A stretch of DNA of 64,000 nucleotides from Vermamoeba vermiformis (GCA_045837725.1 JBEWZL010000011.1:682001-746000), one strand, 5' to 3'. Positions 51,222 to 63,720 are shown, numbered from the stretch's first letter. Made by a program: numbers and translations. The notes: generated from the letters alone by a model not told the origin.

Positions 51222-51684
51222 ATATTCGTTTCAGGTCTTATTGAAGGCTAATTACCAAACAATTGTTTAGTTTGCGTTTTTAGGGCCGCTTCTAGTCATT
51301 TGTGCACGTAACTATTCGAACCGCTTTACTAATAATATAAATAAATTAATCTGCAGCAAAAAGTCAACAAAGATGTTGTGCACGATCAGATTCGATTCAA
51401 AAAAGACCGCCAAAATTTGAATAGCGTGCAAATTCGGGCCTAACAAATTGTTTTGCCTGCTTTTCAACTCATAGCACCATGGCCGAGAACAATAACAAGG
51501 CTAAGGTGTCGGTAATTAAATTATCTGCCAGTTGACCAAGTAAGAACGAATAATCCAAGTCAAATCAGATCGGTTTGCCAGTTTGAGCATTTTTATTGAG
51601 ATATTTATTAAGGTAGCATATGGACATACCAATCCGATTTAGAGACGAATTAAGAACCAGCCACGCCAAATCCGGGCGAAAGTA
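51222..51684. other. Intergenic region with an orphan first-exon-like ORF
   Basis: About 460 bp between the divergent kinase start and the transposon. ATGGCCGAGAACAATAACAA at 51479 opens a short ORF of 11 codons (MAENNNKAKVS) followed by a good GTAATT donor at 51512. No acceptor gives a continuing frame before the transposon, nor upstream of the Raptor start, where an in-frame stop lies near 53563. It could be an exon of a gene interrupted by the transposon, or chance. Confidence 0.35.
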
Positions 51685-53211
51685 CTGATAAGTCGGAAGA
51701 AATTGACCAAAAAAATTCTTAAATTTCGTTTTGCATAATTTCAGTTTTTCTCGCCTTTGTGGCATTCAATAATGCCAAGCAAACTGAAACGACGTGGCTC
51801 GCCAGGCCAGCCGTACAAAAATGAAGTTGTGCAGGCAGCGCTGCGACTCTTACGGGAGCGGGAGAGGGCCCCTAAGAAAAGGGGTTTGACTTACCGCGCT
51901 ATTGCAAATCGTGTGGGCGTTTGGTCTCACGCTACGATTCACAATTGGGCCAATCGTGATATGAGAGTTCGCGAACAGAAGAAACGGATCCTTAACAGAG
52001 GCCACAAAAGATTGCTCAGTCGCCGAGAAGAACGTATTATTGCAGGATACACGATTTTGAGGTCTATTAATAGCCTCAGCGCCACAACGAGAGATGTGCG
52101 ACTTTTTCTACTAGAAGGCTTCGGAATTCGTGCCAAACCCACATGGTTGAAGGAATGGGCCTCTCGAAACCATTTATCATGGAAGCGCCCTCAAAGACGA
52201 ACATTTGGCCGTCCTCTTCGTGACCAAGAAGAAAAATTAGTGAAATTTCTAGAAGAGATCAGATCTTTGAACAAAGCTCCACGTCAGATTGCCTGTGTGG
52301 ATAAAGTATATTTTCAGAGTCAAGCAGTTGCAGGAAGGCAATTATCAATGGTGGGTGCGTAAGTTGAACCAAGAATTTCTGAATCGTAAATGAAGTTTTC
52401 GCTAATCGCACTTGAAATGGAAATTTCAGCGGCACTCCGAAGCTGAACGCAATTAAACGGTCTTTCACTGACTGTTTATATGTCATGCTTGTGGCTGATG
52501 GTTCCGTGGGGCCATTTTATTATTCAACGAAAGACAAAAACTTTGCCGAGCCTAAATTTAGTCATGATTTTGGTTTCGTAGATGTGCAGAGCAAAGGACG
52601 AGGATTTGGCGAAGAGTCGTTCCTTAAATATCTTCAACTGGTGCTTGATCAAAATTACCTTCAATCTGGCGACGTATTGCTGCTTGATAACGAGAAATCT
52701 TTCAGTACGAAAAAAGTCACGGATCTCTTAACCAAAAAAGGAATAATTGTCAAGCATTTCCCGGTCAGCCTTGGCTCTATCGTTGATCCGTGCGACAATT
52801 CGTTTAATGCGGAACTCAAAGAATCGGTTTATGAAGAAATGGCCTTCACCACCAACTCTTCAACACAAAATAAGATGTCAATAGTGGAGAAATGCTTTTG
52901 GCGGATCTCGGAACAATCAATCGAAAATTACTTCAAACATTGCGGAATTATTGGACACAAGTATCGCGAACAGGTTCGTCGAATAATACGAGAAGGAATG
53001 ATTCCCTCTTCGCAATACACCTCACTGCATCGAGACCAAATTAGTCAATTCCTAAAATGGGCACGAGCGAATAAATTTAACGTCGCGCAGTTCGAAACGA
53101 AACACCTGCCAAGGGTAACGAAGGAAAATAAATAAATAACTGAAATTAATCTCTATTGCAAGTCAAATGATTAATAAATAAATTTTTGGTCAATTTCTTC
53201 CGACTTATCAG
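51685..53211 (+). mobile_element. Tc1/mariner-superfamily DNA transposon, intact ends
   Basis: 1,527-bp element. Its ends are 29-bp perfect inverted repeats beginning CTGATAAGTCGGAAGAAATT (left, from 51685; right complement ends 53211). Each end abuts a TA dinucleotide (51683-51684 and 53212-53213), the TA target duplication typical of this superfamily. A single transposase gene lies inside in + orientation. Perfect repeats and an open reading frame suggest recent insertion. Confidence 0.95.
51757..53135 (+). CDS. Tc1/mariner-type transposase
   Basis: Two exons, joined over a ~70-bp intron (donor after GGTGC at about 52361, acceptor ATTTCAG near 52430): about 430 codons. N-terminus has a helix-turn-helix reading LTYRAIANRVGVWSHATIHN with basic flanks, then SLSATTRDVRLFLLEGFGIR. 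The catalytic core has ACVDKVYFQS (first Asp), GDVLLLDNEKSF (second Asp) and SIVDPCDNSFNAELK, giving a third acid, Asp, ~35 residues after the second, so DD35D rather than DD34E. The protein cuts and joins DNA at TA sites using divalent metal. Alternative start ATG at 51772. The ORF is uninterrupted, so the protein may be active. Confidence 0.9.
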
Positions 53212-53213
53212 TA

Positions 53214-53589
53214 ATTTACCAAAATCATTTTGCTGAAGTTTTTTCATAAAATAGGTGCGGAGTAAGGTCAAACCATCAAATAATAATATTTGACAATAGT
53301 TACTTCTTCCTTTATCGAGCAACCGGTTGCTTGGGCTTTCCTAAAACTCATCGCGTATCTGAAGAGTATTGAGCAGGTTGTTTAGTATCAATTGCTACGC
53401 CGAATAGGTGCAAGTCACTAGCGAATGGCGATTAGTGTTAGCGGAAGTATTAGTGTTGGTGCGTGGTATTAGTAACGGTTACTAAAAAAAATTTATTGTG
53501 CTCGCGTATTTTTATTGGACAACAGAACAGCTTGTATATTATTATCAACCTTATTTGTATATTAATGACTTCAATCTTGCCATTATAAA
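53214..53589. other. Intergenic region upstream of Raptor
   Basis: About 375 bp after the transposon. It has GTGTTAGCGGAAGTATTAGT-type short direct repeats (GTATTAGTGTTGG, GGTATTAGTAACGG) at about 53430-53480 and no exon that I can support. An in-frame stop at about 53563 fixes ATG 53590 as the Raptor start. Confidence 0.4.
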
Positions 53590-56500
53590 ATGGAACTTAA
53601 TGGCAAGGAGCGTAGGGAGCATGCTAACGCTGTAACATCCTTCAACAGAGATCGAGATGAAAAAGACGACATTGAGAAGGAAAAAAATAATAAATACAAT
53701 ACCAATCGAAGACATAAGACCTTGTTTAGCGAAGAGCGATTTGAAACAAATGCTGTATTATTGCCGAGTCAAAAACGAAAAGTTGTTCAATGGCGCATGA
53801 AAGATAGGGTAAATATTCGTATTTATAAGTGAAATATTATTTTTAAATTAAATTGATTGTATTGCACGTGTATTTATTCAATTAAGCTCGAATAGTATTA
53901 CATACAAAATTATTTGATTATTTATTTGTAAATCCGCTGCGTACATGCTTGTTCAACGTACTAACTATGTATTCAAACAGATTAAAAATGCTGATCAGGT
54001 AACTATATTATTTACATCTCGCACTAAGAAGATTTTTCTTGAATCCACTTTTCAATTTGAAATTTGCTACTTTCTGTGCTATTTGCAAATTCTTAGTTAA
54101 ATATATTTTTATTAAATCGTGTTAAAGATGAAGACGGTGAGCGTTGCTCTGGTTATGTGCTTGAATATTGGTGTAGATCCTCCAGATGTGATCAAGACGA
54201 CGCCTTGTGCTCGCTTGGAATGTTGGGTTGGTATGTGCATTTTCACTACGCTAATACTCACTACCACTACTCACGCTATTTCCCATTTTCAGACCCCACT
54301 AGCATGCCTGCACCAAAAGCACTCGACACGATCGGTAAAACTCTACAAATGCAATACGAACGGTGGCAGCCAAGAGTAAGTTACCAACATATCACAATAT
54401 ATCAGTTATAACCTTTGATGTGATGTATCGAGGCGCCAAAAGCCTAGAAAGCCCAATCTAAAAATTGTTCGCGTTCGATCTGCGACTGATCTGTTGACCT
54501 TACAGGCCAAATACAAGTTGTGTCTCGATCCCACCGTTGAAGACGTGAAGCGACTATGTGTCGGGCTGCGACGTAATGCCAAAGAAGAGCGAGTTCTGTT
54601 CCATTACAACGGGCATGGAGTACCCAAACCAACCAACAACGGTGAACTTTGGGTGTTCAATAAGAACTTCACACAATACATTCCGTGCTCTATTTACGAG
54701 CTCCAGTCGTGGCTCGGCACGCCTTCAATCTACGTGTTCGATTCATCGGCAGCTGGCTTGATTGTCAAGTGGTTCAACAAGTTCATTGATCAACGACAAG
54801 GCGAGTACGAGGTACGTAGTATTTTAGTGTCAAGGCAGCTATCACTCACTAATTCCTTGTCAATAGCGTAACGCCAAAGTTCAAGTCAACCCTCAAGCTG
54901 TCAAACAACTGCGAGACTACATTTTGCTCGCGGCTTGTGGCACCAATGAAACGTTGCCCACGAACCCTGACTTGCCTGCAGATATTTTCACAGCTTGCTT
55001 GACCACGCCTATTAAGATTGCCTTGCGTTGGTTCTGCTCTCAAACTATTATCAACGGTGTCAAAGCCGAGCTAGTCGACAAGATCCCCGGTCGATTGAAC
55101 GATCGTCGTACTCCGTTGGGTGAATTGAACTGGATCTTCACCGCAATCACTGATACCATTGCTTGGAATACTTTGCCTAAACGTAAGTTAGACATTTTGG
55201 ACACATGACTCGATCCACGTTCTGACATTCTAGAAGCGCTCTTCCAAAAGCTGTTCCGTCAAGATCTGTTAGTGGCCAGTTTGTTCCGTAACTTCTTGCT
55301 CGCTGAAAGAATCATGAGATCATGCAAGTGCACGCCGATTTCTTATCCCAAGCTGCCGCCGACATACAACCATCCCATGTGGTACGTGTTAGACTGTCTT
55401 ATTTCGTAGCCGAACGCGACCTGACCTTTCATAATAGGCAAGCATGGGACTTGGCAGCTGATCAGTGCTTGTCTCAGCTCTCTAAATTGATTTCAGACCC
55501 GTCATACGAGTTCAAAGTACGTGACTTCACGCGTCCGTTATCAAAATTACGCTCGTTCTAACGATTGTTTAGCACTCAACGTTCTTCACTGAACAACTGA
55601 CGGCCTTTGAAGTGTGGCTCGAGTTCGGCACTGAAGAAAAGAAGCCGCCAGAGCAATTGCCTATCGTGCTTCAGGTCTTGTTGAGTCAACAGCACAGACT
55701 TCGCGCACTCGTTTTGTTAGGCAAATTTTTGGACCTCGGATATTGGGCCGTCAATCAGGTACGTCACGACAACTACGGTTAGGAAAGAGGCAACCCTCCA
55801 TTCCCATAACTTGTTCGGATGTGATCTATTCGCGGACTATCGATCTGCGACGTAGAATTTCTTCCGAAATATTATGCGTCTTACTAGGAGTGATACATAG
55901 TTTTTCCCTGACGTATTGCTTATTCCAACGGCGCTAGATCTCCTCTTATTGGATCTTTTTTTGCCGACTCCTGGTTCTAATTATTTTTGCTAGGCTCTAT
56001 CTGTGGGTATTTTCCCTTACGTATTGAAGCTGCTACAAAGCCCTGCAGTTGAGTTGCGCGAGATTTTGGTCTTCATTTGGGCTAAGATTTTGGCTCTTGA
56101 CAAGGTAACGTGATTGTCGACGCTAGATCAAGATCTGGTTTTTATTGACGTTATTTTATCCAGTCTTGCCAATTGGATCTGATCAAGGACGGTGGCCAAC
56201 ACTACTTCATCAATGTTCTGGGCAATACTAAAGTGCCTCCTGCTCAGCGCACTCAAGCCGCGTTCATTCTGAGCGTCATTTCCAACAACTGCCGTCCAGG
56301 CCAACAAGCTTGTTTGAATGCTCGTATGTTGCAGATCTGCTTGGGTCAGCTTAACGAACAAGACTCGATGTTGCGTCGTTGGGTCGTTTTCGCCTTGGCC
56401 AAGTTCTGGGAGAACTACGAAGAAGCCAAGTGGGCAGCCATCAAAGAGGGTGCGCACGAGAAGTTGTGCAGTTTGCTGCAAGATCCCGTGCCCGAAGTGC

Positions 56501-58937
56501 GCGCTGCCGCTGTGTACGCCTTGGGAACATTCATTGGTGGCGGACACTCACCGGAACCTTCATCCGTATGTTACTTAAGTTCGATATCAATACCTTACTA
56601 ATGACAAGGCGCAGGCTCAAATGGGTCAACCAAGTCAATCAGGACAGCCCCAAGGAGCGCCTTCTCCTCAACTTCCACAAAACAACCCTGCAGGCCCAGG
56701 AAATCCTCCTCAAACTATCTCCAGCCACCGTACCTCTGGCGGTGCTGCGTCTCAACCGACATTTGGCAGCGCGTCACGTGCTCGTAGTGAGCAACGCACG
56801 AGCATCGAATTGAACTTAGCTGTGACTTTGCCCGTCGTCACCACAGACAGCAGTCCTATGGTCCGCAAAGAGTTAATCATCGCCTTTGCTCATTTGATCC
56901 AAGCTTACGAAGACGAATTCAAGACGTTAATCAAGACCATTCAACGCAAGGAACAAGCTAAAGTTGCCTTGGACAAGAAGAAAGAGGCTGACAAGAAGAA
57001 GGCTAAGCCTGGTCCAGCCAAGGGAGCTCCCAACCAACCTCCTTCGCCCGAAGCCGAAGAGCTGCCCAACGCTAATGCCGAACAATCGTCAATCTACGAG
57101 TTCGTTTGGGATCACTTGTGGAACTTGACCACCGACCCTTATCCCGAGCTCGCACGCGTTGCTATTGCTCTCGTTAACAAAGTCAAGAGCCAAGCTGGTG
57201 ACACCTCGTTGTTGCCCATGCCACCTGTCGAAGCACCTCGTCGTATGAGCGAGGACCTTCAAGCTTCTCCAGCTGGCAAGTCACCACGACCGGGTGCCAA
57301 GAAGATCCAGCACAAGAAGGTGCCGAGCTTCTCCAACTTGTTGATGTTGAAGAAACAGCCGAGCATGAACGATTTGCGCAACAGTGGTGGTATCCCTGCC
57401 ACACCTAGCACTCCTAAGGCCGCGTCACTTCATCACCACGACGAGTAAGTAACAATATTTGGTAGTGTTGTAGAGCGAATTCTAACGTGAACTAGTGACT
57501 CTCGTGACGATGACAGCGACAGTGCCGCTGAAGACTTGCGTTCTACTTTGTACGAGTGGAGCTGCAACTACTTCTCGTTGCCATTGATGACGCCGAAAGA
57601 AGAAGACGAGACTTCACCGCAATACAGCGAGAAGCGTTGGCGTCAACAACGCATTGAGCACTTGAAGAAAGAAGCTCTCAGCCTCAACGACAAGGCATTC
57701 CAGATTCTCGGCTGCCGCAAGCTTGAGAACGAAATTGCCATTTTGGAGAACGACAATGAAATGGTATCGCTGTTGGCCTTCCATCCCTTCGAGAACATCA
57801 TTGTTGTGGGTGATGAGAAGGACGGCATTAGCGTGTGGAACTGGGAAGAGGGAGGCAAGATCAATCTCTTCTCGAACTGCAATCCGCCAGGCACGCGCTT
57901 GACTGCTCTTTCTTTGTTGAACGAGCACGATTACCCGTTGATTGCTACCGGCTCTGGTAAGTTAAATGGCATAACGGGTACTTGTCCCTATTACTAACGG
58001 TTACATGCACGTGTAGACGATGGTGTTGTGCGTATTTGGAGTGGTATTTACGAGCCCGAGAGCGTGAAGCTTGTCACCGCGTGGCGCGTTTTGCTCGGCC
58101 TTGCCCCGTTGACCAAGGGTACTGGCGCCGGTCTCATCGTGGATTGGCAACAACAGAACGAGCTCATGGTATGATAGGACACGCCATGTTTGACTTCAAC
58201 GCACCTAACTCTTTGTCAGATCGCATCTGGAAATGTCGGATCTATCAGAATTTGGGACGTCAACAAGGAGCTTAAAATTCAAGACATTTCAACTGCATGC
58301 GAGGCCTTCGTAACAGCGCTCGCCAGCGATAAGTCGGGAGGATCTGTCATCGCGGCTGGTTGTGCTGACGGATCGGTTCGTTTGTTCGACAGAAGAACAA
58401 GCTCCAAGTTTGGGTAAGTGCGATATCAGTCACGAGGGACTTTGCTAACGTTGCTTATTGCAGTCCTGTGGCTACGTTCTCTGAACACAAAGGCTGGATC
58501 GTGAGCGTGTCAATGCCTAAGAGCATCAATCAAATCATCTCTGGCTCGACGAGCGGTGAGATCAAGTTCTGGGACCCAGCCAAGTCCTCGTCAGTGCGCA
58601 CCATCACTGCCCACAGCGGCACTGTGATGACAAGCTGCACTGTTCACGATCAAGCACCACTGATCGCTACGTAAGTCGAGCAATGAATGAGGCCGATTCA
58701 ATGTATTAATGTCATTTAAAACGTAGCGGCTCACAAGACCAACGTATCAAGGTCATGAACTTCAACAGCGAGGAGTTGAGTCTTATTCGATACCACGACG
58801 GTTTCTTGGGTCAGCGCATCGGTCCAGTCTCCAGCCTGTCATTCCATCCCTTCCAAATTCTCTTGGCTGCTGGTGCTACTGACAGCATTGTTTCGATTTA
58901 CGCTGGAGAAACATTCAAGACTACTCCCTCGCCGTAA
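53590..58937 (+). CDS. RPTOR: Regulatory-associated protein of TOR (Raptor)
   Basis: About 1,280 codons in some sixteen exons, the scaffold subunit of TORC1 that recruits substrates such as S6K. Domains in order: Raptor N-terminal conserved (caspase-like) domain with [68 protein letters not shown] and [23 protein letters not shown] repeats with [70 protein letters not shown] and [20 protein letters not shown]; a Lys/Pro/Ser-rich linker; then seven WD40-type blades from about 57750 ([20 protein letters not shown] to [20 protein letters not shown]). The caspase-like Cys of the human DCSNAG segment is Ser here ([11 protein letters not shown]). Stop at 58935-58937. Confidence 0.96.
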
Positions 58938-59147
58938 AAAACTAATGTGTAGATAGCGTCATTCTCGTTGTACAAATCTTTCTAAATAACAATTTTATCA
59001 ACCAAAATCTTATGGTCAATTCAGCCATCCACCTGCGCGAAATCCTCTTGTCAAAGCTTTATTCAAACTTAATTGAACAGAATAAAATAGACAAAAATAT
59101 CGCACATTTCATTTGGTGGGCAAATACACACTGCCACGTTGACCCAA

Positions 59148-60650
59148 TCAAAAGTTAGCGTTGAACAAGAAAGAGCCCATTTCCAAGATAGCCTTGCGAT
59201 AAATGCCGCCTCCAGTCACGATTCGCGGATCAATTTCCTTCTGCTTTAAGTCCATTGTTACCATCAACCAATCCAGTAACATTCCGGCACCGAGATTTTT
59301 GGGTGGGGTGTTGGTTCGTTTCATTTGATGAAAAGCGAACAGACTTGCGAGCGTCTTATCAAATCGAGCGTGATAATCGCGGCCCGGAAAGTTGATGAAC
59401 TTGAAAATGTTGAGCCAAATTTCCTGCGGGAAGATGTCCAAGGCTTGATCACTTGATGCAATAGTCAGCATTGCTTTCTGAGTTATTGCGTGGTTTTGTT
59501 CTTGCTCTTTCTTGTTCTCTTGAAGCAATTTAATGAGTTCAGGACATTCGACGTCGTCTACTGGACTGAGATCGGTGAGCGCTTTGTTGCTTGCGAGGAG
59601 GTCGATCATGTCGTCCTTGACTAGGTCTGTCTCCAATTCATCTGTCCAGAATTGCAGTGAGTGCACCGAGTCGTTGTTTTTCAGTGCCTCTCCGAGAAGT
59701 CGTCCTGCTTCTTCGAGGTGATACATGTAGGCATCATCACCCTCGTTCTCGTCGTAGCGTTTGGTCAGGTTGACTTCGGTCAGGCTTCTATTGACCTTGA
59801 GAATGTCTGCAACGGCTTGAACTTCCTCGACAGCGACCGTTGATATCGCCAAGCTGCGCATTCTCGTGTTCGTTTTCATGACTTCAGTGAACGCTTGCAA
59901 GCCTTTCTCATCAAACCCGGCGACGGAAAGCATGAGATCCGTCAACGTCGGGTTGACCTTCAACAAATTGGCAACGGGCAGATAAGGGTTGGTGATGTGC
60001 TTGCTAGTGATGTGGAGCGTGTTCACCGAGGTGTTCTTGGCAAGGGCGGCCATCAACTTGCTGCAGTGCTCGTCGTTCATGCCACAATCCTGCAGTTCGA
60101 GCTTCACCAGAGATTTGTTGAGTGTGAGCGCCTCGCTCAGCTCTTGAAAGGCTTTATTCGACAGACCAGCGCCGTATGTCTTGCAATCGGCGAAGATCAA
60201 GTCTTTCAATGAAGTATTGGTCTTCAACGCCTTGGCAATCTCCTCGCCTATGATGCCGTCGGCGAGTTTGAGGTGCAGCATAGTGATGTGATTCAGAGAA
60301 TTGCAAAACAGTTGCAGCGAGTCGTCAGAGCCGAAGGTGAATTCGCCGCCGAGCTTTAGAACGAAGAATTTCTTGCCAGCTTGCAACGCGTTGCAGAGGT
60401 ACTTCATACCAGATTCGTGGATGCTGGACAGAGTCAAAACCATCAGAGTTCTGTTGTCCTTCATAGCTCTGGCAAAGAGACGAGCAAAGCTACTAGAGAG
60501 TTCTCCCTCGAGCTGAAGAGAGACCATGGCCTTGTTTGTTTTCAGGATGCCGCAGAAGTAGCGCCAGTCAGCCTTCGAGAGTTCGGCGCAATTAACAATG
60601 ACTGCAGATTCTTTCCATTCGGCTTCTCTGTTCTTGATCTTAGCGACGAC
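59148..60650 (-). CDS. Leucine-rich-repeat protein (ribonuclease-inhibitor/NLR type repeats)
   Basis: Long exon of about 500 codons, beginning at a TTTAG acceptor with VVAKIKNREAEWKESAVIVN and ending with a stop at 59148. Repeats of the ~28-residue LRR_RI type are evident: MKDNRTLMVLTLSSIHESGM, LKTNTSLKDLIFADCKTYGA, LTLNKSLVKLELQDCGMNDE, LAKNTSVNTLHITSKHITNP, MKTNTRMRSLAISTVAVEEV and LKNNDSVHSLQFWTDELETD. The C-terminal ~100 residues (FPQEIWLNIFKFINFPG) resemble an F-box-like or BTB-less tail and are not repeats. No NACHT or TIR domain is present. The first exon is uncertain: ATG at 60853 followed by a donor (15 nt, MNPRN) is possible. Confidence 0.75.
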   Translation of the reverse strand, partial: VVAKIKNREAEWKESAVIVNCAELSKADWRYFCGILKTNKAMVSLQLEGELSSSFARLFARAMKDNRTLMVLTLSSIHESGMKYLCNALQAGKKFFVLKLGGEFTFGSDDSLQLFCNSLNHITMLHLKLADGIIGEEIAKALKTNTSLKDLIFADCKTYGAGLSNKAFQELSEALTLNKSLVKLELQDCGMNDEHCSKLMAALAKNTSVNTLHITSKHITNPYLPVANLLKVNPTLTDLMLSVAGFDEKGLQAFTEVMKTNTRMRSLAISTVAVEEVQAVADILKVNRSLTEVNLTKRYDENEGDDAYMYHLEEAGRLLGEALKNNDSVHSLQFWTDELETDLVKDDMIDLLASNKALTDLSPVDDVECPELIKLLQENKKEQEQNHAITQKAMLTIASSDQALDIFPQEIWLNIFKFINFPGRDYHARFDKTLASLFAFHQMKRTNTPPKNLGAGMLLDWLMVTMDLKQKEIDPRIVTGGGIYRKAILEMGSFLFNANF

Positions 60651-61506
60651 CTAAATATTGAAGCAGTTAGAAGCGAGATCGAGTTGCTGGATTCGTTCTA
60701 TTTTTGACATTTCGAGGTAAAATTGCAAAATTAAGTTATTGATAATACGTTGAAAATTTAATGCTCAATATACGAAACATAGTCAAATTTGTCCTGCAAC
60801 ATCGAATTTCCTCAGATTTAGAATTTGTAGCGCCTTACGTTTCGTGGGTTCATGAGTGCTTAGGGTAGGTAGATTCCAAGTAGATTACGTAGATTGACGT
60901 TTTGAGGATCAAAAACAACAGGAGGTTTGTTGTTGTTAGTAGTTTAAGTTTGAACGGAAGAATGAAATTCAGGCGCCTAATTTTCTAAACTAGGTTAGTA
61001 AGGCCGTTAGTAAGTCTGCAGACTGCTCTGATTGTAATAGATAGACAGGTTAGTATACAATATTTTTGGCTAGCCATCAGCCTTACATTTCAAGGAAACT
61101 AAAACCGCGATCAGCTGAACGAAGTCTTAAATAAACGTCGAAAATAATCAACAAGCAAATAAAAGGTAATTTTAATGGTAACCAGTTTAAACTAAACCCT
61201 TAAAAATTAATTTTGAAATGTTGATCGAGATTTGCCTTGACAGGTGGAACGCAAGTAAAGCGATTGTGCAATAAAGGCACGAAACGATTATAAAAAATAT
61301 TCTCTTAATTTTAATACCTTATTTGTTGAAGTTCCTGCTCTAGCCGGCTTCGATCAGTACCTTCATTTGGTCCGGCTCTGGTGGAACAAGTAAGCTCGTA
61401 ATTAAATTGCTATTGCTTGCATGGCTTTGCTAATTTCTGTAACGTAATTGTTGTTTACAAACAACGCGCAAATTGTCTTCTTGGGTTGAAAAGTACGCCG
61501 TTTATT
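60651..61506. other. Intergenic region between the LRR and P450 genes
   Basis: About 850 bp without a supported gene. It includes the putative first LRR exon near 60853. On the minus strand around 61330-61390 a short frame (RAGPNEGTDRSRLEQELQQI) sits between a possible CCACCAG acceptor and a GTATTA donor and may be an exon of an unannotated gene; this is weak. Confidence 0.4.
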
Positions 61507-63720
61507 CTAATTTTTCTTGATGGAGACGTAGTACGGATCCTTGGCGAACAAATATCCTCCACGGGCCCAATCAATCGCTGGGAATCCTTCTTGCAAGGGA
61601 GTAAACTTGTAGTCGCTAAGGTAACGTTGTTAGAAAGGTCCAATTACACCCACAAGTAACAACTTACATTAGTAATTTAGGAATAGCGTTGATCATGATG
61701 GTGTACGCGATCTTTTCTCCCATGCACGGGTGCAAGCCAGTGCCGAACACGAAGTGGTAAGGCATGTATTTCTCTTGTGTTTGATAGCGCTCAGGTCGCC
61801 ACTGTAACACGGGTTATTAGCTTCGTATCAAAAAGGTTTGTTGTTGCTACGCGTACCTCTTCGGGATTATCGACGAGATCCGGGTTGTTTCCAATAGTCC
61901 ACGCGGACAGCACAACAGTCTTGTCCTTGGGAATAAGATAGTCACCAATCTGAGTGTCAGCTACAGTTTTTCTAATGGCACGATTAATATGAGAAAGGAA
62001 TTACAAGCCTAAAAAATACCTCAAAGTCATGAAAGCGCCGTATCTTCTATTGGTCTCCAGAATGACAGCCTTCAAGTACGGGAAGTTATTGATATCAAAT
62101 GTTGACACGCCCTTAGCGATGTTCTCTTGGTACTCTTTAATCACTTTCTCGCGAGCTTCTTTGTGGTTGGCGAGGCGCAACAAAGCCCAGGCAAATGTTC
62201 CGGCGGTGTTGGCGTGGAACGCGAAGATCATGCCCATCAAATGGCCGGAGATGACCTTTGTTATTCAAGGTGAGCAATATTAGTGTTAAATCGCACCGCT
62301 TACGTCTTGGTTAACGTCCTTAGTGTGACCGTTCATAATCATGTTGGTAACGTATTCAGGAGTAGTCTATTGAAGAATAAGAGCATATTCGTTGTTAAAT
62401 ATGAAGTTCTCTTACAGTATTTTGCGCGTGATTGTCAGCGTCGTTTGTCAAAAAGTCCATAACAATTTTGGAAACGCGTTTTCTGGCTTCTTGGACCTTC
62501 TTTGGCTTACCGAAAGGTAGGTACGGGATAATCATAGTTAAAGCGGCAAAACCTGAATTTATAAATTATTATCCGAAGTACATCCGCTGAAAATTGAAAA
62601 ATTTTACCGTCGATTTCAAGAGTTCTGAAGTCTTCGACAAGATTATCGCGATGTTTGTTGTAAATAATCTCTCCGAGAATAATACGAATGGCAGTGCGCA
62701 ACATGAACTTGCTGGCCTCGTGGAATAATTCGAGCTGTCATGTGTCAAAATTAATTAGGCTACATTTGGACTTTGTATTTGTGGTACACGTACTTTTTCT
62801 GTGCTTGCGGTCCATTCATTGACGATTTTATCCGTTTCCTCTTTGATAACAGTAAAGAATATTTCTAATTGTTTGGGAGTGTTGATGCCTTGCTTAACGA
62901 TGCTCGGAATTTTTTTGTTGAAGTTGGGATCTGAGTACAATTTGTCGTCCAAAATGTGGCTTACGAAATCGAGAATGCCACTATAATAATAATTAGTATA
63001 CATGTTAAGTATTTACAGCGATCTTACGCTTCAAAGCTGACTTCTTTGGGGTTCCAAGAGTAAAGTTTGCGCAACAACTCGGGATCCAATACATAGGTGA
63101 ATTGCTTCAAGCCCAAATCGAATTCGACGACGTCTCCGTACTTAACAATATTTTGATTAATATGAAATCACGGGATTTTGCGATTTAGATTTGTACCTTC
63201 TTTTTAGCCCACAACAGCAACTCTCCGGGACGTTCACCGTACTCGACCGCAAGTGGTTTCCAAGACGGTGACTTGACTTGATGAGGCAACTTAAGACCAG
63301 CAGGAACGGCGACCTGTTTAATTTGTGTTAAAAATCCTGCAATTTACAAAAGATTTCATGACGATCCGTCAGCGGAATAACTATAGAGCTTGGCGGTTTC
63401 ATAGCATAGCGAGAATGTTGCAGTTAATTATTACAATATGAAGAGCTCTTTTACTTGATGTGCACAAGAAAAAGATCCGATCTAGCTGATCGCAAGCCGA
63501 AAATTTGTTGAAAAAACGTTGGTTGTCCAGTAAATCATTTAAAATAATTCTATGATTTTTAGCCAACGATTCAGTTGCCTGACATGCGCGAGTCACGCGA
63601 TCTTGATCAACAGTAAAAAACAACAGTTGAAGTCAAACTTACTTGTCTCTTGCCACTGAGTAACTTGATAGCCAACAGAACTGCAATACCTCCAGCGATG
63701 ACGATAATTACGGAGACCAT
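61507..63720 (-). CDS. Cytochrome P450 monooxygenase, ER-anchored
   Basis: About 490 codons in eight or nine exons. N-terminus MVSVIIVIAGGIAVLLAIKL is a membrane anchor, followed by a basic KRQ and proline-rich hinge (VAVPAGLKLP). Core motifs: YGDVVEFDLG, the K-helix ETNRR (ExxR), a PERY-type EWRPERYQ, and the heme loop FGTGLHPCMGEKIA with the axial Cys. The I-helix reads IFAFHANTAGTFAWALLR: the usual (A/G)Gx(D/E)T acid-alcohol pair is replaced by ANTAGT, a feature of the CYP7/CYP8 clan (ANTxPATFW). P450s insert oxygen using NADPH-P450 reductase; the substrate is unknown. It ends FAKDPYYVSIKKN, and a near-identical ending of a second copy lies upstream on the same strand. Confidence 0.9.

Noticed and set aside
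53214-53589. Raptor starting further upstream at 51479 with the transposon in its first intron
   Set aside because: An in-frame stop near 53563 and no AG acceptor between it and 53590 prevent joining in frame.
59533-60212. Plus-strand ORFs over the LRR gene
   Set aside because: Shadow frames of the minus-strand LRR coding exon, which has clear repeat periodicity.
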